Of a stretch of 64,000 nucleotides of DNA, positions 9,121 to 17,895 are shown piece after piece. Under the pieces are notes generated by a model, which saw only the letters and a program-made list of their open reading frames with translations, made no database searches and was not told the DNA's origin. A program made the position numbers and the translations under genes. The DNA comes from Paenibacillus lacisoli. Its GTDB lineage: Bacteria > Bacillota > Bacilli > Paenibacillales > Paenibacillaceae. Position 1 is the first letter of the stretch; the number at the start of each line of letters is the position of its first letter. The stretch is from NCBI RefSeq assembly GCF_030580655.1, contig NZ_JAUQTB010000011.1, positions 62,001 through 126,000 of the forward strand, written 5' to 3'.

Positions 9121-9308
9121 GACGGCTCCTTTCCTGTAACAGGTGTTTTTGTATTCTTCTCTTTCATTGCTTCAGATTATTATACCCCTTTCTCCGGTTC
9201 ATGCCTTGATAAAAATGGAGTATAACCTGCTGAATGACCGGGACGGGCCCAAACCATACTTATAGATGTGCACTTGTCCCCTAATTCCCGTAACGAGGAG
9301 GGTTAATG

Positions 9309-9446
9309 ATGAACAAGAAGAAGAGTCTCAATCAAAAAATGCAGTCCATGGCTGATAAATCCGGCAATATGGAAGGCGGCAAGGAACATCCGACAACCAA
9401 TACCAATATGGGCAAATTCCACATTCCGAACCGTCCATCCGTGTAA
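9309..9446 (+). CDS. Small hydrophilic protein, unknown function
   Basis: This 45-codon gene is supported by a GAGGAGGG ribosome binding site ending six bases before the ATG at 9309, and by a strong terminator right after it. A second ATG at 9306 is possible. The product is basic and polar, starts MNKKKSLNQKMQSMADKSGN, has no membrane segment, and has a Gly/Asn/His-rich second half ending in IPNRPSV. It resembles the style of small spore or stress proteins of Bacillales, but I do not recognise a family. It is divergent from selO. Confidence 0.7.
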   Translation: MNKKKSLNQKMQSMADKSGNMEGGKEHPTTNTNMGKFHIPNRPSV

Positions 9447-9464
9447 TTGATACGTTGTCCTCAG

Positions 9465-9500
9465 CCACCCTTGAAGCCCGTCCGGGCCGGGGTGGTTTTT
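9465..9500 (+). terminator. Terminator after the small ORF
   Basis: CCACCC pairs with GGGTGG, and inside it GCCCG pairs with CGGGC around a two-base loop. TTTTT follows. It is placed about 20 bases after the small ORF. Confidence 0.8.
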
Positions 9501-9625
9501 AACAGGGACACCCGCCCTTTTTGAGGCTGCATGCTGCGGAACCAAGCACACCCTGCCGCCGGATTTCGTACCTTATGACATATGCCTTACAGACAGAGGC
9601 GAGTTCCTTGAATGAGGTGGCGGTT

Positions 9626-11077
9626 ATGGGAGTCAAGAACAGTAAGGAATATATTGAGCGGATCAACCGGCAGCGTATGAAGATCTGGTATCAGGGAAAA
9701 CAGGTGCATGGCCTTCTCTCTGAGCATCCTGCCTTCAGTGGACTGCTCCATACCCAGTCAGAGATGTATGATCTGCAGCACCTCCCCGAAACATCAGAAC
9801 AGATGACTTATCAGGAATCCTTGAGTGGAGATAACTTTGGGTTGTCATTCCTGGCGCCCAGACACAGGAACGATTTGGTGCGGAGAAGAAAAATGATGGA
9901 GCTGTGGGCGTCTCATCATCACGGATTCCTCGGCAGATCACCGGATTATATGAATACAACATTGATGTCCCTTTATACTGCTGCCGATATGCTCGCCGAA
10001 TATGATAAAGGGCATGCGGACAATTTGCGAAGCTATTATGAATACTGCCGCTCCAATGATATTACTCTTTCCCACGCGTTTATTCAGCCGTTGGCCAGCC
10101 GCTGGTCAGAGCAGGTAGATGATGTCACCGATTCCATAGCAGCCAAAGTAATAGATATTCAGGCGGATGGCATCGTAGTCAGCGGAGCTTTCATGATGGC
10201 AACCCAGGCCGCAACCTGTGATGAAATGCTCGTTTTCCCTTCCCCCTTACCCTCTTTGCTGGAAAATGATAATCCTTATGCTTTTGCTTTTGCGGTACCT
10301 AATGATCTGGAAGGCATTACGTTTATCTGCCGTGACAGCTGCGCCGGTATCTCTTCCTTTGATTACCCGCTCAGCAGCCGTTACGAAGAAATGGATGCTA
10401 TGGTCATCTTCGACCACGTTTTTGTTCCTAAAGACCGGATATTCTATTTAGGCAAAGAAGAGATCGGCTATAGGCTGTTCAGCGAAGGACAGTTTCATAC
10501 GCATACCGGACATCAGGTCGTTACACGCTACATCGCCAAAACCGAATTTTTCCTCGGTCTGATCGCCCGCCTGGCCGATGAACAGAATGCAGGTCTGGAA
10601 CCTATAAACATGGATCGGGTAGCACGCCTGCTGACCATACTGGAGAACCTGAAAGCGCTGAGACTAAGTGCAGAGATCCTCGCAGAACCGGACCATTACG
10701 GTTACTATGTCCCAGCCAAAAGGCCTCTGATTGCTGCGACCCTTCAGTTTCCAGCCTTTCATCAGGAGATGCTCGGTATGCTTCAGGAGCTGAGCTCCAG
10801 CAATTTAATTATGAATCCTTCAGCATCTGATTTGAATTCAGATGCTGGCAGCTATATTCATACCTACCTTAAAGGTGCCGGTACAACGGCGAGAGACCGG
10901 ATTGCGCTCTTCCGTCTGGCCTGGGAGCTTGGCGCCGGCCCCTTCGGCGGGAGACAGAGCCAATTCGAGAAATTCTTCTTTGGTAATACGAGAACCATCT
11001 CTTCCCGGATGTTTAACAGTATTCAACTAAGCAGTTATAAAAAAATGATAGAAGATTTCCTCCATATTACTTCCTGA
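9626..11077 (+). CDS. HpaB-family 4-hydroxyphenylacetate 3-monooxygenase-like protein (YoaI-like)
   Basis: This 483-residue protein belongs to the FADH2-dependent hydroxylase family of the HpaB oxygenase component, and its length matches B. subtilis YoaI. The frame is open for 35 more codons upstream, but the ATG at 9626 is chosen because GAGGTGG lies five bases before it. Landmarks are YQESLSGDNFGLSFLAPR (about 55-72), RRRKMMELWASHHHGFLGRSPDYMN (positions about 76-100), and SRYEEMDAMVIFDHVFVP near 287-304. Such enzymes need a partner flavin reductase (HpaC), and none is adjacent. The related 4-hydroxybutyryl-CoA dehydratase branch is less likely because its iron-sulfur cysteines are not evident. 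It is monocistronic, between two terminators. Confidence 0.85.
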   Translation: MGVKNSKEYIERINRQRMKIWYQGKQVHGLLSEHPAFSGLLHTQSEMYDLQHLPETSEQMTYQESLSGDNFGLSFLAPRHRNDLVRRRKMMELWASHHHGFLGRSPDYMNTTLMSLYTAADMLAEYDKGHADNLRSYYEYCRSNDITLSHAFIQPLASRWSEQVDDVTDSIAAKVIDIQADGIVVSGAFMMATQAATCDEMLVFPSPLPSLLENDNPYAFAFAVPNDLEGITFICRDSCAGISSFDYPLSSRYEEMDAMVIFDHVFVPKDRIFYLGKEEIGYRLFSEGQFHTHTGHQVVTRYIAKTEFFLGLIARLADEQNAGLEPINMDRVARLLTILENLKALRLSAEILAEPDHYGYYVPAKRPLIAATLQFPAFHQEMLGMLQELSSSNLIMNPSASDLNSDAGSYIHTYLKGAGTTARDRIALFRLAWELGAGPFGGRQSQFEKFFFGNTRTISSRMFNSIQLSSYKKMIEDFLHITS

Positions 11078-11088
11078 TTCAAATACAG

Positions 11089-11139
11089 AAAATCCATATG
11101 GCCTTTAACTTTTTTTGAGATAAGGTCATATGGATTTTT
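11089..11139 (+). terminator. Terminator after the HpaB-like gene
   Basis: AAAATCCATATGGCCTT pairs with AAGGTCATATGGATTTTT (one mismatch) around a T-rich loop, ending in five T residues. It lies 12 bases after the stop codon. Confidence 0.85.
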
Positions 11140-11442
11140 AATGTATGTAACGGCTGTCCACTTCAAGTAAACTGTTTTTTTCACTTTTTAATAAATGTTC
11201 AGCTCATCACCCGTACATATACGAATGGATTTTACGTCAGATAACAACAAGCCGATATAATTATTTATAACAATATATATTTCTGATAAAATGCCAAGGT
11301 ACATATGAAAATCGCGAGAAACTTCATGTGAAAACAAGAACAAAACTTAATCTTTTATATCCTCGACCACCTAAGGTGAATAACTAACTTAAAGTTACCT
11401 GATTGAAACGAAATTTCGTATTTAGAAAGAAGGCCGTACCTA
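11140..11442. other. AT-rich region upstream of malic enzyme with two small palindromes
   Basis: No coding sequence is seen here. The stretch is AT-rich. It contains a 13-base palindrome at 11385-11397 (TAACTT-A-AAGTTA) and a 12-base palindrome ACGAAATTTCGT at about 11408-11419. Both lie within 60 bases of the malic enzyme ribosome binding site and are possible operators. A weak promoter-like pair (TTATAA and TAAAAT, 16 apart) lies near 11265-11292. No riboswitch fold was recognised. Confidence 0.4.
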
Positions 11443-13143
11443 ATGAACACAATTATTCCTGAACGTGAAGGAACCATGACGACACCCCTGAAAGGTAAGG
11501 ACATTCTGTCCAATCCCATTCTTAATAAGGGGGTCGCTTTTACCGTTGAGGAGCGCAAAGAGCTGAATCTGAACGGAATCCTCCCTCCCATGGTGTTAAG
11601 CATTGAAGAACAAGCCCGCAGAGCTTACCTGGAAATCACCAAGGAACCGAGCAATTTGCGTAAAAACATTATGCTCAACGATCTGTACAACCGCAACGTA
11701 GTCCTGTACTACCGCGTGCTGACAGATCATCTTAGCGAGCTGCTCCCGATTTTCTATACACCAACGGTAGGACAAGCTATTCAGGAGTACAGCCATCACT
11801 ATCATAAACCGGGCGGTATCTACCTCTCTATTGATCATATTGAAGGCATTGAAGAGGCTTTCCTAAACAGCGGTGTCGGTCCTGGCGATATCGATCTGAT
11901 TGTCGCGACGGATTCCGAGAGCATTCTCGGGATTGGTGACTGGGGCGTCGGCGGCATCAACATTGCCATTGGTAAACTGGCGGTCTACACCGCCGCTGCA
12001 GGTATCGATCCCAGCCGTGTACTGCCGGTCATCCTGGATGCCGGTACGAATAACCGGAAGCTGCTTGAAGATCCCTTCTATATCGGTACCCGGCATGAGC
12101 GTGTCCGCGGTGAGCAGTATGATCGCTTCATCGATGCTTATGTCACAACGGCTCAGAAGCTTTTCCCTAACGTTCTGCTGCATTGGGAAGACTTTGGCAA
12201 TGTGAACGCCAGAAATATTATCAATAAGTACGGTAATCAAGCACTGACTTTCAATGACGATATCCAAGGTACCGGCGCGGTTACACTGGCAGCCATCATG
12301 TCAGGTGTCAAAGTCAGCGGCATGCCCCTTCGTGACCATCGGGTTCTCGTATTTGGTCCCGGGGCTGCAGGTATCGGTAATGCAGATCAGATTAAGGATG
12401 CCATGATGAATGAAGGCCTGTCCGAGCAGGAAGCAGAAAGTCGTTACTGGGCTTACGACTATCGTGGCCTGCTCACCGAGACGACAGAAGGTGTTCTGGA
12501 CTTCCAGAAGCCTTATGTTCGCAGTGAGGCAGAGATCCAACATTGGGATAAAGATGAGGAAAGCAATGTGAGCCTGCTGGAAGTGATCAGACAGGTGAGA
12601 CCAACGATAATGATCGGAACGTCCGGGGTTTCCGGCGCTTTCAGCGAAGAGATTGTCCGCGAGATGGCCAAATACGTTGACCGTCCGATTATTATGCCGA
12701 TGTCCAACCCTACCGTACTGGCAGAGGCTCTTCCGGCAGACCTTCTTCACTGGACGGACGGAAAAGCACTGATTGCAACTGGAAGTCCGTTCGAGCCTGT
12801 TGAATACAACGGAGTCACTTACGAAATCGGACAGTCCAACAATGCGTTTGTCTTCCCGGGCCTGGGTCTGGGTGCAATCGTAGTTAAAGCCAGCGTCTTT
12901 ACCAAAGGCATGTTCACGGCAGCAGCCAACGCAGTTGCCGATGCTGTGGATTCTTCCCAGCCGGGTTCACCGCTTCTCCCGCGTGTTCGAGATCTGCGGT
13001 CTGTTTCCCTCAGCGTCGCGGTTGCCGTGGCTCAAGCTGCAATTGCAGACGGTGCTGCCAACGAGACGCCGGCCGATGTGGAACAGGCTGTAAGGGACGC
13101 TATGTGGCATCCGGTATATAAAACGTTGAGAGCAATGTCATAA
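11443..13143 (+). CDS. maeA: NAD-dependent malic enzyme
   Basis: This 566-residue enzyme oxidatively decarboxylates L-malate to pyruvate with NAD. It has the long bacterial/eukaryotic form, as in E. coli MaeA and B. subtilis YwkA. Visible family motifs are FYTPTVGQA (about 106-114), [11 protein letters not shown] (about 161-171), the metal and catalytic segment [11 protein letters not shown] (about 269-279), the NAD-binding FGPGAAGIG (about 302-310) and [10 protein letters not shown] (about 407-416). The ATG is preceded by AGAAGG. In Bacillus this gene is followed by ywkB, an AEC-family transporter gene; here only a decayed piece of such a gene follows. Confidence 0.96.
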   Translation: MNTIIPEREGTMTTPLKGKDILSNPILNKGVAFTVEERKELNLNGILPPMVLSIEEQARRAYLEITKEPSNLRKNIMLNDLYNRNVVLYYRVLTDHLSELLPIFYTPTVGQAIQEYSHHYHKPGGIYLSIDHIEGIEEAFLNSGVGPGDIDLIVATDSESILGIGDWGVGGINIAIGKLAVYTAAAGIDPSRVLPVILDAGTNNRKLLEDPFYIGTRHERVRGEQYDRFIDAYVTTAQKLFPNVLLHWEDFGNVNARNIINKYGNQALTFNDDIQGTGAVTLAAIMSGVKVSGMPLRDHRVLVFGPGAAGIGNADQIKDAMMNEGLSEQEAESRYWAYDYRGLLTETTEGVLDFQKPYVRSEAEIQHWDKDEESNVSLLEVIRQVRPTIMIGTSGVSGAFSEEIVREMAKYVDRPIIMPMSNPTVLAEALPADLLHWTDGKALIATGSPFEPVEYNGVTYEIGQSNNAFVFPGLGLGAIVVKASVFTKGMFTAAANAVADAVDSSQPGSPLLPRVRDLRSVSLSVAVAVAQAAIADGAANETPADVEQAVRDAMWHPVYKTLRAMS

Positions 13144-13256
13144 GTACCCGCTCTCTTACTCTCTAATGGATTTGAATCATAAGTAAGGTAAGGCTGCCCG
13201 GCTGATGATCAGCCCGGTTTCCTTCCCTTCCCTATGAGGCTCATTCACTGGATTAG

Positions 13257-13445
13257 ATCGGGGATATCACCTCAGGTGCCGCCCTGTTCGCTATCGGTGT
13301 AACCATCGGACTTAATCAAATTAACTTCAGCAAACAAACTATTAGCATCGCTATATTAAAGGTTGTCGCCATGCCTGCGTTAACGTATGTATTTGCAATC
13401 GTGATGGGGCTTTCCACTAAAGATACGACGATCCACAGTTTGTAA
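13257..13445 (+). pseudogene. Remnant of an AEC (auxin efflux carrier) family transporter, YwkB-like
   Basis: A 62-codon open stretch reads IGDITSGAALFAIGVTIGLN and continues with SKQTISIAILKVVAMPALTY and a further hydrophobic segment to a TAA at 13443-13445. The ALFAIG pattern and the following membrane segment are typical of the last third of AEC transporters, normally about 300 residues. There is no start codon or ribosome binding site. An in-frame TAG lies directly before it (13254-13256), and the final membrane helices are missing. B. subtilis has an intact AEC gene (ywkB) next to its malic enzyme gene, so this looks like a decayed orthologue. Confidence 0.75.
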
Positions 13446-13468
13446 CACATTTTCTCACCCTTAACAGT

Positions 13469-13519
13469 AAAGCCGACAAGCCAAATCCGTAACTGAACGG
13501 ACTTGGTTTGCCGGCTTTT
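13469..13519. terminator. Long hairpin terminator after the malic enzyme region
   Basis: A 22-base left arm starting AAAGCCGACAAGCC pairs with a right arm ending TTTGCCGGCTTT, with three non-Watson-Crick positions and a short loop. TTTT follows on the plus strand. It probably ends the malic enzyme transcript and marks the old end of the transporter gene. Confidence 0.65.
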
Positions 13520-13599
13520 GTAATGCTGCTATAGACAGACTGCAGCCAAACCAGCAGAAGTATACAGCTGATGAGCAATACCGCCTCAAGCAGCGAATC

Positions 13600-13667
13600 T
13601 GCTTCACTAAGGCTTTCCCCCCTGCATATAGAATCGCTTCGGCAACCGCTTCAGGAGGATAGATCAT
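13600..13667 (-). pseudogene. Possible fragment of a short-chain dehydrogenase gene
   Basis: Read on the minus strand, the first codons give MIYPPEAVAEAILYAGGK. The YPPEAVAEAILYA pattern is common in the C-terminal part of one branch of short-chain dehydrogenases. Similarity is lost after about 18 residues at a run of six G residues. Another frame then stays open for about 60 codons with a hydrophobic stretch (LLEAVLLISCILLLVWLQ), so a frameshifted or rearranged remnant is possible. The match is short and may be chance. Confidence 0.3.
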
Positions 13668-13695
13668 TCCCTCGTGCGCAGGCTTTTTTGCAAGA

Positions 13696-14223
13696 TTACC
13701 AGCCCCGCAGATGACGAAGGTTTACAATATGTGCCGTATGATGGCGGGAATGCCAGGAGTACATCCGCAGCGCTTCTGCTAATGACATAGTTTGCCCGGA
13801 GCCAGGATGATAGAAGGTCTTCTGCCAATCTTCGGCATTCAGTGAATTCAGCAGGATGAACCATCTTGCGTGCAGACCTTCAAGGATATGTAAAGATAAT
13901 TCTATTGGTGCTTCGATGGTATCCGGCTGTTCGGCCCATAAATGCTCCTCATAGGGCTTGATCGTAGGATTAGCCTCCGTCAGGGCTAGCTTGAAACGGG
14001 TAAAGCTGTTCATATGACTGTCCGCCAGGTGATGGACGACCTGCCTGATCGTCCACCCTTCCGGCCGGTAAGGTGTATCCAACTGTTCTGCAGACAGCCC
14101 GCTGACCGCTTCAGTAAGCTTTTGCGGCAGATCTCGGATATCCTGCTTCCACACTGCCATATTTTCCTCTTGGATCGTTTCGGTTGAGGGCTGCCCGATC
14201 GGGTAACTTAAATTTGTTGTCAT
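13696..14223 (-). CDS. YfiT/DinB-family putative metal-dependent transferase or hydrolase
   Basis: This 175-residue protein has the four-helix DinB/YfiT fold. It shows the metal-binding histidine pattern of the family: HHLADSH at about residues 62-68 and WHSRHHTAH near the C-terminus (about 158-166). The N-terminal YPIGQPS is typical of the YfiT branch, which includes bacillithiol-dependent transferases. The ATG at 14221-14223 is chosen because AGAGGAG lies eight bases upstream; the frame opens eight codons earlier. It is monocistronic. A role in thiol transfer to electrophiles is known for some relatives and is only a suggestion here. Confidence 0.82.
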   Translation of the reverse strand: MTTNLSYPIGQPSTETIQEENMAVWKQDIRDLPQKLTEAVSGLSAEQLDTPYRPEGWTIRQVVHHLADSHMNSFTRFKLALTEANPTIKPYEEHLWAEQPDTIEAPIELSLHILEGLHARWFILLNSLNAEDWQKTFYHPGSGQTMSLAEALRMYSWHSRHHTAHIVNLRHLRGW

Positions 14224-14405
14224 TACCAATTCTCCTCTCTGTTTCACTCCTATTTCCTTATAGTTTATTTTGCTTCAGGCGAAAAATGATCTGACTGATT
14301 CAGTAACAGCATACGCCTTTCCTTTGGTTTTTCCAAGATGGCGGCCGATACAATAACATCTATTTTGGCTTAAGGCACTTTCCTGCTTCATAGATTCGCG
14401 AATGA

Positions 14406-14423
14406 ATGGATTCATGAATCCAT
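14406..14423. repeat. Perfect 18-base palindrome between two minus-strand genes
   Basis: ATGGATTCATGAATCCAT is perfectly self-complementary. About 15 bases further, AATCAGATCAG and CTGATCAGATT form a second near-palindrome (about 14439-14465), just after the GNAT gene. One may be a terminator for the GNAT gene and the other an operator for the YfiT gene, but neither has a T run. Confidence 0.4.
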
Positions 14424-14479
14424 GCTGAGTGGCAGTTGAATCAGATCAGTCCTCCTGATCAGATTGGATTTCGACCACC

Positions 14480-14974
14480 TTACTTCAGGCTCAGTCTATA
14501 AAATTTCTTGTCCACCTCCATCACCGGAAAATGGACAGGCAGCTGTTCTTTCGTAATCTCTACGAAATGATTCTTCTCATAAAAACGGTGTGCAGCCGTA
14601 AACTGCGGCGTCGTGCCCAAGAGAATCGCAGACAGATCATGCTCCCTGGCCCACAGGATGGCCTGGTTAAGCAGCTGCGTGGAAGCTCCCCATGATCCGC
14701 CCCGATACGCCTTGCTAACGAACATTTTACGCAGCGCAGCCTGCTGCTCCTGAATATCCAGCAATCCAACGGTTCCAATCACTTGATCATCATACAGGGC
14801 TACCCAGAAATTGCCGGACCCTGTCCGATAGAAACTCTCGATCTTCATCAAATCAGGCTGATCTTCCTGCGTAATCGAAATCTGATATTCCTTCTGCTGG
14901 ATGTCAAGAATCAGATCCAGCACTTCATCCTGATCGCTGCTATCATATTCTTTGATTATGATAGTATGATTCAC
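14480..14974 (-). CDS. GNAT family N-acetyltransferase
   Basis: This is a 164-residue GNAT acetyltransferase that would use acetyl-CoA on an unknown amine. The core strand-turn pattern is seen in VIGTVGLLDI (about 65-74), ALRKMFVSKAYRGGSWGAS (about 80-98, where the acetyl-CoA loop is the variant RGGSWGAS) and HRFYEKNHFVEI near the end. The GTG start at 14974 has a GGAGGAGAGG region upstream. It is probably a single-gene unit. The glycine-rich loop is close to consensus, so it is likely active. Confidence 0.82.
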   Translation of the reverse strand: MNHTIIIKEYDSSDQDEVLDLILDIQQKEYQISITQEDQPDLMKIESFYRTGSGNFWVALYDDQVIGTVGLLDIQEQQAALRKMFVSKAYRGGSWGASTQLLNQAILWAREHDLSAILLGTTPQFTAAHRFYEKNHFVEITKEQLPVHFPVMEVDKKFYRLSLK

Positions 14975-15042
14975 CTTCGCCCTCTCCTCCGAACTGTTTT
15001 CTATACAGCCTACCAGATTGGTGCAGATCCGGCATCCATGAG

Positions 15043-15067
15043 AAAAAGGGATGACAGGTCATCCCTT
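15043..15067 (-). terminator. Terminator after the DUF3891 gene
   Basis: On the minus strand, AAGGGATGAC pairs with GTCATCCCTT around a two-base loop, followed by TTTCTC. It begins 13 bases after the gene. Confidence 0.8.
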
Positions 15068-15080
15068 CAACTTAGCATGA

Positions 15081-15839
15081 TTATGATTTGACGAACGTAA
15101 ATTCAATTCTGGATTCCGGCGTCTGCCAGTAGGCCTGATCAACCCCAAGCTCTTCTCTCGAAGCTTTGGAAACATAACGAGTGTCCAGAGCGAATTGAGC
15201 GGATTCTTCAAATGGAAAAAGATCGATCAGGATTTCACGCTCATTGATCCACTTTGCCTTGTATGTATCCCTTCCGACTGGCGAGTTCGTCCCTTTTTTG
15301 AACCAGGTCTGATTCACATTTTGTTCGGGACGGCTGTCTACCATACAGACATACAGCGACAGTCCGTCACAGAACTGCAGCAGTTGAAAATGGCGGTGAA
15401 CGACTTCTTCATTCAACGGTGGCAGCTGGGCTCTCAGCTTCGCCTGTCTGCTCAGCTCGTGCTGGATATAGGCCGCACATTCCGGATGACTGGATTCCCG
15501 AATCTGGGTAAAAGAGCAATAATGAAGACTGCAGACCAAGGCAGCATAAGGACTCATTTCTTCCACTTCATCAATCCCTCTGATATACGCAGGCAGCTTC
15601 GGAAACAGGGGATACTCCGAGAAGGAGAACGGAACATGGCTGCGGTCATCCCAGATCGGATTCTCATCCAGCCCCAGCCATCCCCGATCATGCTGGGTGA
15701 TAGCGAGCAGAACATCATCACGGTAAGCCGTATCAATAAACAGCTCGGGTCTGAACTGTTTGGCCATTTCACCTGACAAAATGGCGTGGTCATGCTGACT
15801 CGTCATCACAAATTCTTTTTGAGTTTCACGTGCAATCAT
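15081..15839 (-). CDS. DUF3891 family protein
   Basis: This is a 252-residue soluble protein of the DUF3891 family, function unknown. Typical features are an HDHAILSGEMA segment near residue 16 and ITQHDRGW near 47-54. Next come YAALVCSLHYCSF (about 98-110) and a helical HFQLLQFCDGLSLYVCM region (about 150-166). The paired histidine/aspartate segments look like an HD-type metal site, although assignment to that superfamily is inference. The ATG follows GGGGGCAAGACG. It is flanked by its own terminator and is not clearly in an operon. Confidence 0.75.
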   Translation of the reverse strand: MIARETQKEFVMTSQHDHAILSGEMAKQFRPELFIDTAYRDDVLLAITQHDRGWLGLDENPIWDDRSHVPFSFSEYPLFPKLPAYIRGIDEVEEMSPYAALVCSLHYCSFTQIRESSHPECAAYIQHELSRQAKLRAQLPPLNEEVVHRHFQLLQFCDGLSLYVCMVDSRPEQNVNQTWFKKGTNSPVGRDTYKAKWINEREILIDLFPFEESAQFALDTRYVSKASREELGVDQAYWQTPESRIEFTFVKS

Positions 15840-15941
15840 CGTCTTGCCCCCTTGTTGAATGGATAGAGCCTGCTAACCCAGGATCAATGTCCTTGAGCGA
15901 CTCTATATATTCTATACCCTTTTCCGGCTGCTTCGGCTTAT

Positions 15942-16412
15942 CTAAAAATCAGCCATTAAACGCGCATTTCCACTTTTAAAAAAATGATTAATGTCCGAAA
16001 TTTCATTCACATATCCCTTGATTTCAATCTCCGGGTTTTCCAGCTCCCATTGATCTGTACCTTGTAATATTGCTTTGGGGACCCAAGCCATCAGACGTAC
16101 TTCTTCGCCAGGCTGAATATTAACTTTATTATTTCTCGCCTCAATCTTGAACGGATTACTTCGGCTGTCCTTCTCTATCTTGACCGGAAAACTTACATAT
16201 ACATTATTCTGAATGATCGTCTCATCAGAGTTGTTGGCAATCTTTAATGTATATCCGGTTCCGTTGTAGTCCTTATGCTCTTCTACCAAGGTGAGTTTAA
16301 TATTATCAATCACTTGCCCCGGATCCACCTTCTTTTCTTCGCTGCTGCACGCAGCCATCATGAATAGATTCAGAATGGCAAGGAGCGCACAGACTCTCTT
16401 TTGTATACTCAA
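15942..16412 (-). CDS. Predicted lipoprotein, unknown function
   Basis: This 156-residue protein starts with a lipoprotein signal: basic SIQKR, hydrophobic LLAILNLFM, and lipobox MAAC with the cysteine near residue 22. It should be anchored to the outer face of the membrane. The mature part looks beta-rich (IANNSDETIIQNNVYVSFPV), in the style of FxLYD-like extracellular domains. The start is TTG at 16410-16412, with GAGGAGG six bases upstream. No enzyme motif is seen. It is a single gene between the DUF3891 gene and a terminator of the next operon. Confidence 0.75.
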   Translation of the reverse strand: MSIQKRVCALLAILNLFMMAACSSEEKKVDPGQVIDNIKLTLVEEHKDYNGTGYTLKIANNSDETIIQNNVYVSFPVKIEKDSRSNPFKIEARNNKVNIQPGEEVRLMAWVPKAILQGTDQWELENPEIEIKGYVNEISDINHFFKSGNARLMADF

Positions 16413-16471
16413 ATCCAGCCTCCTCTCCCCTCAAGCGTAACTAATTTGGATGTATTTGTAAAATGGGAAAT

Positions 16472-16500
16472 AAAAAGCAGCCTGGTTAACCAGACTGCTT
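16472..16500 (-). terminator. Terminator of the S-cysteine-type operon
   Basis: On the minus strand AAGCAG-TCTGG pairs with CCAGG-CTGCTT around TTAA, followed by TTTTAT. It lies 20 bases after the last gene of the 25.9-16.5 kb block. Confidence 0.8.
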
Positions 16501-16519
16501 CTGATAATACAATTCAACT

Positions 16520-17854
16520 TCAGGCGCGGACAGCCGCTTTGGCTTGGGTGTAACGATTCTCCGGGATTGGCAGGCCCAGATTCCCCCGCAGGGTATCGCT
16601 CTCATACTCCGTACGGAAGATGCCGCGCTCCTGCAGAATCGGTACCACATACTCTACGAAATCCTCCAACCCGCTCGGTACGGCCGACGCCAGGATGAAG
16701 CCATCGGCGGCGCCCGCATCAAACCATTCCTGAACCCGGTCTGCTACCTGTTCCGGTGTACCAATGAAGCTGGTGCGCGGTGTTGCGGACTGGAGAGCAA
16801 CCTGCCGGAGCGTTAGGCCTCTCTCTTTGGCATCTTTTTTCATCTTATCCGTACCGCTCTGGAAGCTGTTCTTCCCTAAATCCCCTACATCGGGGAACGG
16901 CTCATCCAGCGGGTATTGCGAGAAATCATGATGCTCAAAGAAGCGTCCGAGGTAATTCAGCGCATTTTCAATGGTCACGAGCCCCGCAACCTCCTGGTAT
17001 TTGCGCTCCGCTTCCTCTGGCGTACTGCCGATAATTGGACCGATGCCCGGGAAAATCAAAACGTCATCCGGATTACGCCCAAATGAAGCCGCACGGGATT
17101 TCACATCCTGATAGAAGGTCTGCGCCTCTTCCAGAGTTTCATGACCGGTGAAGACAGCATCTGCCTGCTTGGAAGCATAGTTCTTACCTACCTCTGAGGC
17201 GCCTGCCTGAAAAATCACCGGCTGTCCCTGCTTGGACCTCGCAATATTCAGCGGCCCCTGCACCGAGAAAAATTCCCCGTGATGATTCAGCGTGTGCATT
17301 TTTTCCGGATCAAAAAACTGCCCGGTCTCCTTATTACGGACAAATGCATCATCTTCCCAGGAATCCCACAGCCCTCGTGTTACCTCCAAATATTCAGTGG
17401 CAATACGGTAACGTTGATCGTGTTCGGGATGTTCTTTTTTGCTGTAATTCAGCGCTGAGCCTTCGAGCGGAGAAGTTACCACATTCCAGCCTGCACGGCC
17501 GCCGCTAATCATATCCAGGGAACCAAATTGACGGGCCACGGTAAAGGGTTCACTGTAGGATGTCGAGAGCGTGCCTACCAGGCCAATATTCCGGCTTACA
17601 GAAGCTAAGGCGCTAAGAATCGTAATAGGTTCGAACCGATTCAGAAAATGGGGAATGGATTTCTCGTTAATATAAAGTCCGTCTGCAATAAATACCAGGT
17701 CCAGCTTGCCTTCCTCTGCCTTCTGAACCCACTGCTTGTATAATTCAAAATTAACACTCGCATCCGGCTGGGCATCAGGGTGCCTCCACATCGATGTTCC
17801 GCCTCCTACCCCGTGCAGGATTGCGCCCAATTTGAGTTGTCTTGTTTTCGCCAT
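16520..17854 (-). CDS. NtaA/SnaA/DszA-family FMN-dependent monooxygenase, CmoJ (YtnJ)-like
   Basis: This 444-residue luciferase-like monooxygenase uses reduced flavin and O2. It begins [20 protein letters not shown], then [12 protein letters not shown] and a GNAT-free TIM-barrel with [19 protein letters not shown] at about 137-155. The length and N-terminal pattern place it in the NtaA/SnaA/DszA/SoxA branch. Its B. subtilis relatives YtnJ and YxeK cleave N-acetylated S-substituted cysteines. Here it is the last gene of a block that also encodes an amino-acid importer, an M20 deacylase and a second luciferase-like protein, which supports a similar role. The ATG has AGGAGGACGG upstream. The flavin reductase partner is not in the block. 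Confidence 0.85.
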   Translation of the reverse strand: MAKTRQLKLGAILHGVGGGTSMWRHPDAQPDASVNFELYKQWVQKAEEGKLDLVFIADGLYINEKSIPHFLNRFEPITILSALASVSRNIGLVGTLSTSYSEPFTVARQFGSLDMISGGRAGWNVVTSPLEGSALNYSKKEHPEHDQRYRIATEYLEVTRGLWDSWEDDAFVRNKETGQFFDPEKMHTLNHHGEFFSVQGPLNIARSKQGQPVIFQAGASEVGKNYASKQADAVFTGHETLEEAQTFYQDVKSRAASFGRNPDDVLIFPGIGPIIGSTPEEAERKYQEVAGLVTIENALNYLGRFFEHHDFSQYPLDEPFPDVGDLGKNSFQSGTDKMKKDAKERGLTLRQVALQSATPRTSFIGTPEQVADRVQEWFDAGAADGFILASAVPSGLEDFVEYVVPILQERGIFRTEYESDTLRGNLGLPIPENRYTQAKAAVRA

Positions 17855-17895
17855 TTTCCGTCCTCCTTATGATGAGTCGCTGTCGCTTTCAAGTT

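Noticed and set aside
16520..17854. Classifying the 444-residue monooxygenase as a nitrilotriacetate monooxygenase
   Set aside because: The family name NtaA covers many substrates. The neighbours (amino-acid importer, M20 deacylase, CmoO-like protein) fit the YtnJ/YxeK role better, and no nitrilotriacetate genes are present.
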